Made by a program: the position numbers and the translations under genes
From: Adineta ricciae
Taxonomy: Eukaryota; Rotifera; Eurotatoria; Adinetida; Adinetidae
Assembly: GCA_905250025.1 (NCBI GenBank)
Contig: CAJNOJ010000105.1
Coordinates: forward strand, 186,001-250,000
Direction: 5' to 3'
Length of the DNA: 64,000 nt
Part shown: piece by piece, positions 34,396 through 44,475 of the stretch
How the letters are laid out: each line of letters opens with the position of its first letter
Numbering within the stretch: the first letter of the stretch is position 1
The notes under the pieces: model-generated
The model's input: only the letters and a program-made list of their open reading frames with translations
Told to the model about the DNA's origin: nothing
Database searches by the model: none

Positions 34396-34737
34396 TCAAT
34401 ATAATACAGAAAATAAGTTAATAACAAAATTGATTGTTGCCATGTATGACGATTCTAAACAGACGAGAAGAACAGCGATATAATATTGAAATCGATACAC
34501 GGTGATGCTTCTTGAACTGAAATCAAAATCATAACCAATTGAAAGCACTGCTAAAAGAACACTCAAATAAAAACAGAGGAAATTGACAATATTCATTCCT
34601 GGCAAATATATTGCACATGGAGTTTTCCTCAAAACACTTTTTCCGAACACCTTTATATTCAAAATGCAACTAACACTTCCAATTGTTATTAAAATTGGTC
34701 CAACAAATCGAAATATATTTCGTTGCAGACATGTCAA
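34396..34737 (-). pseudogene. GPCR fragment, TM1-TM3 only
   Basis: 113 residues aligned with the first third of the receptor at 35640-36650: RNIFRFVGPILITIGSVSCI, VFGKSVLRKTPCAIYLPGMN, then TM2, and YRFQYYIAVLLVCLESSYMA for TM3. The frame then leaves homology (INFVINLFSVLY) and stops before TM4, so it is a truncated duplicate rather than a working receptor. Confidence 0.65.
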
Positions 34738-35639
34738 ACTGAATCAGTTTTGAGTTACGGAAATCTAGTTTAATAAACAATAGAGTTTACTCCTTAGATC
34801 TCTGAAATTGTGTAACGTAGATATGAGCTATCCATCAATACTGATAAAAACTCACTTGCAGTGATATACTCGTTCCTATGGCTGGCAGCTTAGAAAATAA
34901 ATTATAAAACTATCCTTTTTTTCTCCATATATTTGGATTCTACGATCCTAGCTATGTTATGTCAAACTCAGAAAGATTGGTGGTGACATTCTTTTTTTCG
35001 ACATTAGAGTATATTCATGCGTGATTTCTGTAGATAAATGTGGGGGAGCACGGTACGATCAAACCTTAAACTTTTTCGAATTAATTAAATCTGAGACAAT
35101 AACCGCCTCCCCCATAGTTTAAACGCAAAAAAGAGTTTTCAATAGCTTCAATGACGAATACGATTAGCTTTATACTTGTCAGTTCAAATTTAACCAGGCT
35201 TCTGATGATTAAGCCATCTATCTTATTTCTCTTTCAGCTATAATTACAAGGATTGCAATAGGTGCACATTGAATGTATGCGAATCTCCTTGAAGCTTGAA
35301 CTTGGAGTATAAAAATCCTTTTTTTAGACTTTCATTATAGTGAAGGTCACATGTACTTAAACGATTTGAACGATGACATGTTGATTGAGAGCACTTCAAA
35401 GGATGTGAATATATGTCTCGAACATAAGAATATAGTTATAAGAATTACTTTTTTTTTCGTTATGTGCACATACGCATTTCGATGAAATCAAGTGTATTTC
35501 TCAGATGTTTCGTTCGAAAATATAAATTATGAACTTCATTACATTTCCTTGCTGTCTGTTTGTAGAATGAATTCATATTCCATGAAATGCTACGTGCAAT
35601 AACCACGATCGTACGATAATCTCCAGATTCAATAGAAAT
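34738..35639. other. Intergenic region with a short inverted repeat
   Basis: About 900 bp between receptor fragment and receptor. At 35038-35113 ATGTGGGGGAGCACGG faces CCGCCTCCCCCAT, an imperfect inverted repeat with about 50 bp between the arms. Otherwise AT-rich and featureless. Confidence 0.35.
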
Positions 35640-36650
35640 TTACAAGAGAAGATGGATCCGAAGAGTGTCTCGAATCTCTCGGCGGAAAGTTTTCGATATG
35701 AAAATGTTCGTGTAAAAACTAATACCATTCTCGATATAATAAAGGAAATAAGTGATCAATAAAATTGACAGTTCAATCGCTTGTCGCTCGGGAGTTTTTT
35801 CTATATGCTGTGTACATTGTTCATACATTAACACAAGTGCGGATGGACATTTACAAATGGCAAAGGAAATGATATCTAATAGGAGCATTCGGACGAGTTG
35901 GTGATCTTTAGAATGAAGAATATATCGTCTACCAACAGCATAGGCAGTTCTATGTCGTGCTCTAGCAGTATTCGACATAGAACGAATGGCACGTACGTTT
36001 TTAAGTGTCCAAAGTCCGAAAAGTGCCATGAGGAGAGGTGGAAGGATTCCGTTTATTAGTAGCGAATAATAATTCATGATTTTCGTGTATATACCTGGCG
36101 AACGGAAACAAACATAAGAATGAGGTGCAATATGTAGTACTTGTGTGTGAATTAGTGCATGAATGTGACATACGAGCCAAAATAGAGCGATAATAAACAT
36201 GTTTAGCATCATTAAGCGTTGTGTGCTGATTCTGCGTATGTGAGCATCGATCGAAGTGATCAATGTACGATCAATCGATGCTAAGACGATATAAGAAGAT
36301 TGTGTACATGCAAGAACAAGTGCAATATAAAACTGGAATCGGCATATGAGAAGATCTTTCCAGCTGAAATCAATACGGTACCCACGAACGAGCACTGCTG
36401 GTAGAAGAACGAGATATAAACTCAAGAAATTGACAATATTAATTCCAGTTAGACATAGTGCACATGGATTTTTTCGTAAGCTACTCTTCGTAAATACCAT
36501 TACATTCAATACACAACTGACAGTTCCAAATGCGATTAAAAACGATCCACCAAATCGATATAGATTCCGTTCGATCGAATCTAATGTGACTATGGCAGAC
36601 ATTTGAGCTGGATGGAAGCCTTGAATAGTTTGGAAGTGCGGTGTACCCAA
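35640..36650 (-). CDS. Class A-like 7TM receptor, intronless, X copy
   Basis: 336 residues from the first ATG (36650); the ATG at 36602 (MSAIVTLDSIERNLYRF, 320 residues) is better conserved in the Y copy and is the likelier start. TM1 FLIAFGTVSCVLNVMVF, KNPCALCL loop, TM2 INIVNFLSLYLVLLPAVLV, TM3 FYIALVLACTQSSYIVLASIDRTLITS, where ASIDR takes the place of DRY, TM4 IIALFWLVCHIHAL, TM5 LLINGILPPLLMALFGL, a basic loop with NVRAIRSMSNTARARHR, TM6 LLLDIISFAICKCPSALVL and TM7 SFYTNIFISKTFRREI, which fits the NPxxY-helix 8 position. Ligand unknown. Divergently placed from the MFS gene. Confidence 0.85.
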   Translation of the reverse strand: MGTPHFQTIQGFHPAQMSAIVTLDSIERNLYRFGGSFLIAFGTVSCVLNVMVFTKSSLRKNPCALCLTGINIVNFLSLYLVLLPAVLVRGYRIDFSWKDLLICRFQFYIALVLACTQSSYIVLASIDRTLITSIDAHIRRISTQRLMMLNMFIIALFWLVCHIHALIHTQVLHIAPHSYVCFRSPGIYTKIMNYYSLLINGILPPLLMALFGLWTLKNVRAIRSMSNTARARHRTAYAVGRRYILHSKDHQLVRMLLLDIISFAICKCPSALVLMYEQCTQHIEKTPERQAIELSILLITYFLYYIENGISFYTNIFISKTFRREIRDTLRIHLLL

Positions 36651-36941
36651 TAGATCTAAAACGATAGAAAAACTGACATAACATATTCAACTCGTATAGT
36701 TTCTCATCCGTTGAAACAAATAGGGGCGATTTCGTTTATGCTTTTACCTATCTATAATACTTTCTAATGACAACTTCAGATGCATCTTTGAAAGTATCAT
36801 CCAAAAAGCTTGGGGAAAGTATAGTATATCGATTTTCAAAAATAAATGTCACCATCACTTTTCTCAATAAAAATCTTACCGTAGGCAAAGGCAAAATAAG
36901 TTCACACCGAATAATACGAATATTAAGTTGTGAAAAAGTAA
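36651..36941. other. Divergent upstream region, GPCR and MFS
   Basis: About 290 bp between the two divergent genes, collinear with 37838-38081 in Y. No clear TATA box on either side. Confidence 0.35.
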
Positions 36942-37497
36942 TTGAATGACTTGCGGCCACTCTATGAGAAAAGAATAGTGAAAAATACGCCATCGGCTAG
37001 TAGAGAATGCAGTATTTATGTGAGTATATGTGCTTGCAAAATGACATATTTAAACGACAATCGACATTCGAATACAGTCATATTGTACCTAAACAATATG
37101 GAGAGCAATCATAGTCTTACTGAAATATCAGTCGGTGCAAATAATAATGATAAATTTGAAGGTGCGTGTTCGACAACAACAGATAATGATGATCCGGATG
37201 ACAGAAAACTTCTTCGTAAATTAGATTTACATCTCATACCCGGCATGACATTACTTTATTTACTCAATTATCTCGACCGAGTCAACATCGGACAAGCTAA
37301 ATTAAATGGTATTACCACATCATTAAATCTTTCCAGTGAACAATATAATACATGCTTGAGTGTCGTTTACGTGACATATGTTGCTTTCGAAGTTCCATCG
37401 AATTTAATCCTGAAGAAACTTCGGCCTAGTCGATGGATACCGCTGATTATGGTCACTTGGGGGATTGTGACAACATTGACTGGTCTCGTGAATTCGT
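36942..37497 (+). CDS. MFS permease, N-terminal part, X copy (cut at join)
   Basis: Open from 36942 with ATGs at 36942, 37041 and 37098; the last (MESNHSLTE) starts nearest to the conserved part. Shows DPDDRKLLRKLDLHLIPGMTL, then TM1 with LLYLLNYLDRVNIGQAK, the signature of the fungal anion:cation symporter family. The sequence stops at the N of 37498 in TM3 (TTLTGLVNS) and continues, with an exact 157-bp overlap, at 38703. Confidence 0.8.
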
Positions 37498-37498
37498 N

Positions 37499-37750
37499 AA
37501 GATCTTTCCAGCTGAAATCAATACGGTACCCACGAACGAGCACTGCTGGTAGAAGAACGAGATATAAACTCAAGAAATTGACAATATTAATTCCAGTTAG
37601 ACATAGTGCACATGGATTTTTTCGTAAGCTACTCTTCGTAAATACCATTACATTCAATACAGAACCGATACTTCCAAATGCGATTAAAAATGGTCCACCA
37701 AATTGATATAGGTTTCGTTCGATCGAATCTAATGTGGTTATTGTAGACAT
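37499..37750 (-). CDS. 7TM receptor, N-terminal part, Y copy (cut at join)
   Basis: Y version of the receptor at 35640-36650: MSTITTLDSIERNLYQFGG through TM1, KNPCALCL, TM2 and RIDFSWKDL, breaking off at 37498. Everything 3' of this point is missing for Y. The longer frame across the N into the MFS sequence is an artefact of the join. Confidence 0.75.
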
Positions 37751-38081
37751 TTTAGCTGGATGGACACCTTGAATGTTTGCAAGTGCGATGTACCCAATAG
37801 ATCTGAAACGATAGAAAAACTGACATAACATATTCAACTCGTCTAGTTTCTCACTCGTTGAAACCGATAGAACGATTTCTTTTATATCTTTACCTATCTG
37901 AAATACTTTATAATGACAATTTCAGATGCATCTTTGGAAGTATCAACCAAGCTTGAGAAAAGTATAGTTTATTAATTTTCAAAAATAAATGTCACCATCA
38001 CTTTTCTCAATAAAAATCTTACCGTAGGCAAAGAGGATATAAGTTCACACCGAATATGAATATTAAGGTGTGAAAAAGTAA

Positions 38082-38701
38082 TTGAATGACTTGCGGCCAC
38101 TCTATGAGAGAAGAATGGTGAAAAATACGCCGTTGGCTAGTAGAGAATGCAGCATTTATGTAAATATATGTGCTTGCAAAATGACATATTTAAACGACAA
38201 TCGACATTCGAATTCAGTCATATTGTACCCAAATAATATGGAGAGCAACCATAGTCTTACTGAAATATCAGTCGGTGCAAATAATAATGATAAGCTTGAA
38301 GGCACGTGTTCGACAACAATAGATAATGACGATCCGGATGACAGAAAACTTCTTCGTAAATTAGATTTACATCTCATACCCGGTATGACATTACTTTATT
38401 TACTTAATTATCTCGACCGAGTCAACATCGGACAAGCTAAATTAAATGGTATTACCACATCATTAAATCTTTCCAGTGAGCAATATAATACATGCTTGAG
38501 TGTCGTTTACGTGACATATGTTGCTTTCGAAGTTCCATCGAATTTAATCCTGAAGAAACTTCGGCCTAGTCGATGGATACCGCTGATTATGGTCACTTGG
38601 GGAATCGTGACAACATTGACTGGTCTCGTGAATTCGTATTACGGTCTTCTCGCTTGTCGACTTTTATTGGGCGCACCTGAAGCAGGACTATTCCCTGGTG
38701 C
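38082..38701 (+). CDS. MFS permease, N-terminal part, Y copy (cut at join)
   Basis: Same protein as 36942-37497 with substitutions such as NSVILYPNN and KLEGTCSTTID, extending further into TM4 (YYGLLACRLLLGAPEAGLFPG). At 38702 an N is followed by sequence that repeats from QYNTCLSVV, so the apparent in-frame 70-residue duplication in a 643-residue frame is a join of two copies, not a protein repeat. Confidence 0.8.
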
Positions 38702-38702
38702 N

Positions 38703-40013
38703 CAATATAATACATGCTTGAGTGTCGTTTACGTGACATATGTTGCTTTCGAAGTTCCATCGAATTTAATCCTGAAGAAACTTCGGCCTAGTCGATGGAT
38801 ACCGCTGATTATGGTCACTTGGGGGATTGTGACAACATTGACTGGTCTCGTGAATTCGTATTACGGTCTTCTCGCTTGTCGACTTTTATTGGGCGCACCT
38901 GAAGCAGGACTATTCCCTGGTGCAACGTATTATTTGTCAAGCTGGTACAAACGACGCGAACTTTCATGGCGTGTTAGTATTCTTTTCTCTGCAGCTACTC
39001 TAGCTGGTACATTTGGAGGTATACTTGCCTATGGAATTAATCATATGAATGGTATAGGCGGTCAAGAAGGTTGGCGTTGGATATTTTATATCGAAGGAAT
39101 AGTTACAGTTGTTGTTGGAGCATTGGCATTCTTATTCATTTGTGATTTCCCGACGAATCGACCGAGATTCCTTACTGAATCGGAATGTAATCGTGTGATA
39201 AACCGTCTTCGAACGGATGCTGGACCTGGTGGAAGTGAACATTTCAGTTGGAAACAAATTCTTGCTGCCTTTACTGATTGGAAATTGTATGTTTGGTCGT
39301 TAAATTACATTGGTATTCTCGTACCACTTCTCTCCTTGTCATTGTTCTTGCCAACGATCGTTCAAAATCTAGGATTTGTCAGCTACAAAGCTCAACTTCT
39401 GACTGCTCCACCGTATGCATTCGCTTTTATTACAACTGTGACAACAGCATATTTCTCTGATAAGTATGCCCGTCGTGGTATATTCATCCTTTTCTGGATA
39501 GTTATAACTATGATCGGTTATATTATTCTCCTTGTTGTCAATGATTTGGGCGCAAAATATTTTGCTGTCTTCCTAGCAGCTGGTGGTATTCCACCATGTG
39601 TCGCGACTTGTATAACGTTTATCTCGTGTAATATTAGTCCTCAAACCAAACGAGCAACCTCGTTAGCATTTATGATATCGGTGGGCAATTGTGGTGGTAT
39701 CATAAGTGGTCAAATCTATCGAACACAAGATGCACCGCGGTTTATTCTCGGTCATGCCATAAATCTCGGCTTTTGTGTGCTTTCCATTATTTGCACATGT
39801 ATTCTCATGATGGGTTTACGATTAGAGAATCGACGACGGGATAGAGTGTATGGCGTAGTTCAGGATAATCTGATGACAAATGCAAATACAACTATGGATG
39901 TATTTGGTCTTGGTAGTGTAGAAGATAGGCAACGTTGGGGTTATGAGAATATGTCGGAAAAAGAAATTCGTGATCTGGGTGATAAACATGCAGCATGGCG
40001 TTATATTATATAG
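38703..40013 (+). CDS. Fungal-type MFS permease (allantoate/nicotinate symporter type), X copy, main part
   Basis: Continues 36942-37497 to the stop at 40013; the joined gene would code for about 500 residues, usual for the Dal5/TNA1-like anion:cation symporter family. Membrane segments and motifs: RPSRWIPLIMVTWG, the MFS signature RLLLGAPEAGLFPGATYYLSSWY, REL(S)WRVSILFSAATLAG, EGWRWIFYIEG, the central loop with RPRFLTESE, then TM7-TM12 with YFSDKYARRG (second MFS loop) and NISPQTKRATSLAFMIS. The C terminus ends ENRRRDR..DLGDKHAAWRYII; fungal members end in a similar DxTDxxNxxFRYxx. No introns. Fungal origin is inferred from these motifs. Substrate could be a small organic anion such as a vitamin or ureide. 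Confidence 0.88.
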   Translation, partial: QYNTCLSVVYVTYVAFEVPSNLILKKLRPSRWIPLIMVTWGIVTTLTGLVNSYYGLLACRLLLGAPEAGLFPGATYYLSSWYKRRELSWRVSILFSAATLAGTFGGILAYGINHMNGIGGQEGWRWIFYIEGIVTVVVGALAFLFICDFPTNRPRFLTESECNRVINRLRTDAGPGGSEHFSWKQILAAFTDWKLYVWSLNYIGILVPLLSLSLFLPTIVQNLGFVSYKAQLLTAPPYAFAFITTVTTAYFSDKYARRGIFILFWIVITMIGYIILLVVNDLGAKYFAVFLAAGGIPPCVATCITFISCNISPQTKRATSLAFMISVGNCGGIISGQIYRTQDAPRFILGHAINLGFCVLSIICTCILMMGLRLENRRRDRVYGVVQDNLMTNANTTMDVFGLGSVEDRQRWGYENMSEKEIRDLGDKHAAWRYII

Positions 40014-40531
40014 CGATTTTCATTTGTGTTTTTTTTATTTAAAAATACATTTGTGAGAGAACAAAAGTATAGAAGAAATTTGGACAAGCAACACTCTCAT
40101 AGACTGCACACAGTTGTGCGTATGTTTACCGAAGGTGAAGCGAAAGTGCTTCTTTGTTCTTTTCTTTACTTATTCCGCGAACAAAATGTATTTGAATAAA
40201 AATCATTTATTCGTAGGTGTATTATTGACATAGCACACATGTATTTAATAGTCAGTTATTAGCTGATTTCTTCCAACTTTCATAAAACACAGAACAGCTA
40301 ACACGTAAGTAATCCAATTTCTATGCCGTTCACACTAGTAGTCCTGTGAAGAAAAGCATCGTTGCGTTTCTGAATGAGCGACAGAACTGATGCTTTCCAT
40401 GACTTGATGTCTTTCGTGGGATGTTTTTGAGAAAAGGTTCTGAATGGGTGAGATTCTCTCAAGTCTCTCTAACATCTATTGTTAATAACGAAATCAGCCA
40501 TCTTATCCGATCGCATACTTTTTAGTCTAGC
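40014..40531. other. Spacer between MFS and ART-LRR genes, X copy
   Basis: About 520 bp, collinear with 42552-43071 in Y. AATAAA near 40194 is a possible poly(A) signal for the MFS gene. The part from about 40280 to 40530 is presumably the upstream region of the ART-LRR gene; no TATA box stands out. Confidence 0.4.
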
Positions 40532-41962
40532 ATGGCACATTCTACATTTCACAGCGAAGTAAATCCTCGATTAACTGAAAACACGTGCGATGAACCAGAA
40601 GCTAGTATTATGCCACTCGAAGATTATCAATTGGTCGACCTTGTCTCGCTCGAAAAAGCTAGTGAACCGATCAAATCCCATTTTCGCAACTTCCCCCGCG
40701 ATGTCTGGATCGCTAAAAATGCATCGAAGAAGCCAGCTGACGGTCTTACCGTTGACGAATCAGCCGCCATTCATTTGTATACAATGGAAATCAAAGATCA
40801 ACCTCTCTATTCGCTTCTGAATAAATTACTGCGTGATCGTGATAGACGGAAACTCAAAGAATGGTTTTCATATCTTAAACTCTTTCTAACTGCTCTCTAC
40901 AAACTACCGCCATGTTCAGCTAAAGTCATATGGCGTGGCGTAAAGACTGACGTTCAAGCAAAATATCATACTGGAGAACATTATACATGGTGGGCGTTCT
41001 CATCGTGTACTTTGTCGTTGCAAGCACTGGAACAACCGATGTACCTGGGTACCACTGGTGCAAGAACTCTGTTTTCAATCGAATGCTTCAATGGAAAAGA
41101 TATCAAATCTCATTCATACTACAAAGAAGAAGATGAGGTATTGCTTTTACCTGGTTTTTATTTCAAAGTAGTGGGCAAGGTACAAGCTGGTAATGGTTTA
41201 CATATTATTCAACTGCGTGAGGTTACTCCACCGTTCGTTCTTCTCGAACCTCCATTTGATGTTCATCGACCGATCTGCACGTCTTCCGTCACATCGGATA
41301 TTAGTGAGATTATTAATGAAATCTATAACATGAACGAAAACAATGATACTATGTATAAGTTGTTCGTTGTTTTACCAGATCCCCTATTCAAATGGGATTG
41401 TGAAAATGTATTTTCGAATCAGCTTGTAATTCACTTTGTTTGCGAATGTACTACACAAGATTTACATTTCGTTTGCGCTGTTCCTCACGCTGTGCCGAAT
41501 ACTCGTGTGTTCTTTCAAATCTATGGACACTATATGAAACAATTTATGCTTCCACTAGGACAACATTTGTCCAATCGCCAAACTACTGACAGATACCATG
41601 ATGCTCAATTTTGGAACGATTTTAGAAGTAATCTAGATAAAGTTAAACAAATATTAGATATTTTTGCAAACGAACCAAGTAACATGCTAAAAGCATCCGA
41701 TACATGTGATCTAGAACTATTGCTTGTGCCATATGATGTATGGGTGTATCCATTATGCCGTTCAATTACTACGGAAATGACCGTTCGATGGGTGTGTATC
41801 ACTCATTATCCGGTTGATCAACTCGCGTTAATTCATGAATTAGACAATATACCGGAAGTACAGATGAATATATTTAAAAGTTTTTTGGAATTCGTTGGTG
41901 AGATGGATTCTACCAAAATGGCACGTGTTGCTAACATATTGGATAGCGGACTACGTTTGCGT
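40532..41962 (+). CDS. NAD+:arginine ADP-ribosyltransferase (ART) part of ART-LRR gene, X copy
   Basis: 477 residues from MAHSTFHSEV to the join. Residues about 70-240 form an ART domain of the R-S-E class: Arg135 in KVIWRGV, Ser157-Ser158 in WWAFSSCTLS, and Glu200-Asp-Glu202 in EEDEVLLLPGF. The ExE form predicts transfer to arginine. No signal peptide or GPI tail, so a cytosolic enzyme is likely. About 245-420 is a region without a name (FVVLPDPLFKWDCENVF, VFFQIYGHYMKQF). At 41963 the sequence breaks in LDSGLRLR; the last 221 bp (41742-41962) are identical to 46931-47151, where the gene goes on into leucine-rich repeats. Confidence 0.87.
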
Positions 41963-41963
41963 N

Positions 41964-42551
41964 TTTATTACAACTGTGACAACAGCATATTTCTCTGATA
42001 AGTATGCCCGCCGTGGTATATTCATCCTTTTCTGGATAGTTGTAACTATGATCGGTTATATTATTCTCCTTGTTGTCAATGATTTAGGCGCAAAATATTT
42101 CGCCGTCTTCCTGGCAGCTGGTGGTATTCCACCATGTGTCGCAACTTGTATAACGTTTATCTCGTGTAATATTAGTCCTCAAACCAAACGAGCAACCTCG
42201 TTAGCATTTATGATATCGGTGGGCAATTGTGGTGGTATCATAAGTGGTCAAATTTATCGAACACAAGATGCACCGCGGTTTATTCTCGGTCATGCCATAA
42301 ATCTCGGATTTTGTGTGCTTTCAATTATTTGCACATGTATTCTCATGATAGGTTTACGATTAGAGAATCGACGACGGGATAGAGTGTATGGCGTAGTTCA
42401 GAATAATCTGATAACAAATGCAAATACAACTGTGGATGTATTTGGTTTTGGTAGTGTAGAAGATAGGCAACGTTGGGGTTATGAGGATATGTCGGAAAAA
42501 GAAATTCGTGATCTGGGTGATAAACATGCAGCATGGCGTTATATTATATAG
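41964..42551 (+). CDS. MFS permease, C-terminal part, Y copy
   Basis: Y counterpart of 39426-40013: TM8 onward with YFSDKYARRG, ISPQTKRATSLAFMIS and the AAWRYII end. A handful of changes (VVTMIGY, MIGLRLE, QNNLITN, VFGFG). The frame crossing the N at 41963 from the ART gene is an artefact. Confidence 0.82.
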   Translation, partial: FITTVTTAYFSDKYARRGIFILFWIVVTMIGYIILLVVNDLGAKYFAVFLAAGGIPPCVATCITFISCNISPQTKRATSLAFMISVGNCGGIISGQIYRTQDAPRFILGHAINLGFCVLSIICTCILMIGLRLENRRRDRVYGVVQNNLITNANTTVDVFGFGSVEDRQRWGYEDMSEKEIRDLGDKHAAWRYII

Positions 42552-43071
42552 CGATTTTCATTTGTATTTTTCGTTTAAAAATAAATTTGCGAGAGAAAGA
42601 AAGAATAGAAGAAATTTGGACAAGCAATACTCTCATAGACCGCACACAGTTGTGCGTATGTTTACCAAAGGTGAAGCGAAAGTGCTTCTTTGTTCTTTTC
42701 TTTACTTATTCCGCGAACAAAATGTATCTGTATAAAAATCATTTATTTATTAGTAGATGTATTATTGACATAGCACACGTGTATTTAATAGTCATTTATT
42801 AGCTGATCTCTTCCAACTTTCATAAAACACAGAACAGCTAACACGTAAGTAATCCAATTTTTATGCCGTCCACACTAGTAATCCTGTGGAGAAAAGCATC
42901 GTCGCATTTCTGAATGAGCGACAGAACAGATACTTTCCATGACTTGATGTCTTTCATGGGATGTTTTTGAGAAAAGTTTCTGAATGGGTGAGATTCTCTG
43001 AAGTCTCTCTAGCAACTATTGTTAATAATGAAATCAGTCATATCACCCGATCGCATACTTTTTAGTCTAGA
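42552..43071. other. Spacer between MFS and ART-LRR genes, Y copy
   Basis: Counterpart of 40014-40531. No additional feature. Confidence 0.4.
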
Positions 43072-44377
43072 ATGGCACATTCGACATTTCACAGCGAAGT
43101 AAATCCTCGATTAACTGAAAACACGTGCGACGAACCAGAAGCTAGTCTTATGCCACTCGAAGATTATCAATTGGTCGACCTTGTCTCGCTCGAAAAAGCT
43201 AGTGAACCGATCAACTCCCATTTTCGCAACGTCCCCCGCGATGTCTGGATCGCTAAAAATGCATCGAAGAAGCCAGCTGACGGTCTTACAGTTGACGAAT
43301 CCGCTGCTATTCATTTGTATACAATGGAAATCAAAGATCAACCTCTCTATTCACTTCTGAATAAATTACTGCGTGATCGTGATCGACGGAAACTCAAAGA
43401 ATGGTTTTCATATCTTAAACTCTTTCTAACTGCTCTCTACAAACTACCACCATGTTCAGCTAAAGTCATATGGCGTGGCGTAAAGGCTGATGTTCAAGCA
43501 AAATATCATACTGGAGAACATTATACATGGTGGGCGTTCTCATCGTGTACTTTGTCGTTGCAAGCACTGGAACAGCCGATGTACCTGGGTACCACTGGTC
43601 CAAGAACTCTGTTTTCAATCGAATGCTTCAATGGAAAAGATATCAAATCTCATTCATACTATAAAGAAGAAGATGAGGTATTGCTTTTACCTGGTTTTTA
43701 TTTCAAAGTAGTGGGCAAAGTGCAAGTTGGTAATGGTTTACACATTATTCAACTGCGTGAGGTTACTCCACCTTTCGCTCTTCTCGAACCTCCATTCGAT
43801 GTTCATCGACCGATCTGCACGTCTTCCGTCACATCGGATGTTAGTGAGATTATTAATGAGATCTATAATATAAACAAAAACAATGATATTATGTATAAGT
43901 TGTTCGTTGTTTTACCGGATCCCGTATTCAAATGGGATTGTGAAAATGTATTTGCGAATCAACTTGTAATTCACTTCGTTTGTGAATGTGCCACACAAGA
44001 TTTACATTTCGTTTGCGCTGTTCCTCACGCTGTGCCGAATACTCGTGTGTTCTTTCAAATCTATGGACACTATATGAAACAATTTATGCTTCCACTAGGA
44101 CAACATTTGTACAATCGCCAAACTACTGACAGATGCCACAATGCTCAATTTTGGAACGATTTTAGAAGTAATCTAGATAAAGTTAAACAAATATTAGATG
44201 TTTCTGCAAACGAACCAAGTAACATGCTAAAAGCATCCGATACATGCGATCTACAACAATTGCTTGCGCCATATGATATATGGGTGTATCCATTATGCCG
44301 TTCAATTACTACGGAAATGACCGTTCGATGGGTGTGTATCACTCATTATCCGGTTGATCGACCCGCGGTAATTCATG
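43072..44377 (+). CDS. ART part of ART-LRR gene, Y copy
   Basis: 435 residues to the N run; 26 changes in about 437 residues against the X copy. Arg135 (WRGV), the FSSCT block and the EDE triad are all kept. Changes cluster in the nameless linker (NINKNNDIM, DVSANE, DLQQLLAPYDI) more than in the ART fold. It ends PVDRPAVIH, different from the PVDQLALIH of X and of the next block. Confidence 0.85.
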
Positions 44378-44475
44378 NNNNNNNNNNNNNNNNNNNNNNN
44401 NNNNNNNNNNNNNNNNNNNNNNNNNNNNNNNNNNNNNNNNNNNNNNNNNNNNNNNNNNNNNNNNNNNNNNNNNNN
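44378..44475. other. Assembly gap, 98 N, inside the ART-LRR gene
   Basis: Both flanks carry the same gene segment (TGGGTGTATCCATTATGCCG at 44280 and again at 44478), so no sequence is really missing; the two flanks overlap rather than abut. Confidence 0.85.

Noticed and set aside
36942..37706. MFS protein with a C-terminal extension into receptor antisense sequence
   Set aside because: The extension is the reverse strand of the GPCR after the N at 37498.
38082..40013. A 643-residue MFS protein with an internal duplication of about 70 residues
   Set aside because: The repeat boundary is exactly the N at 38702; the second part overlaps the other copy perfectly. It is a join of two alleles.
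41895..42551. Fusion of ART protein to MFS permease
   Set aside because: The frame crosses the N at 41963 by chance; both sides have complete counterparts elsewhere in the window.
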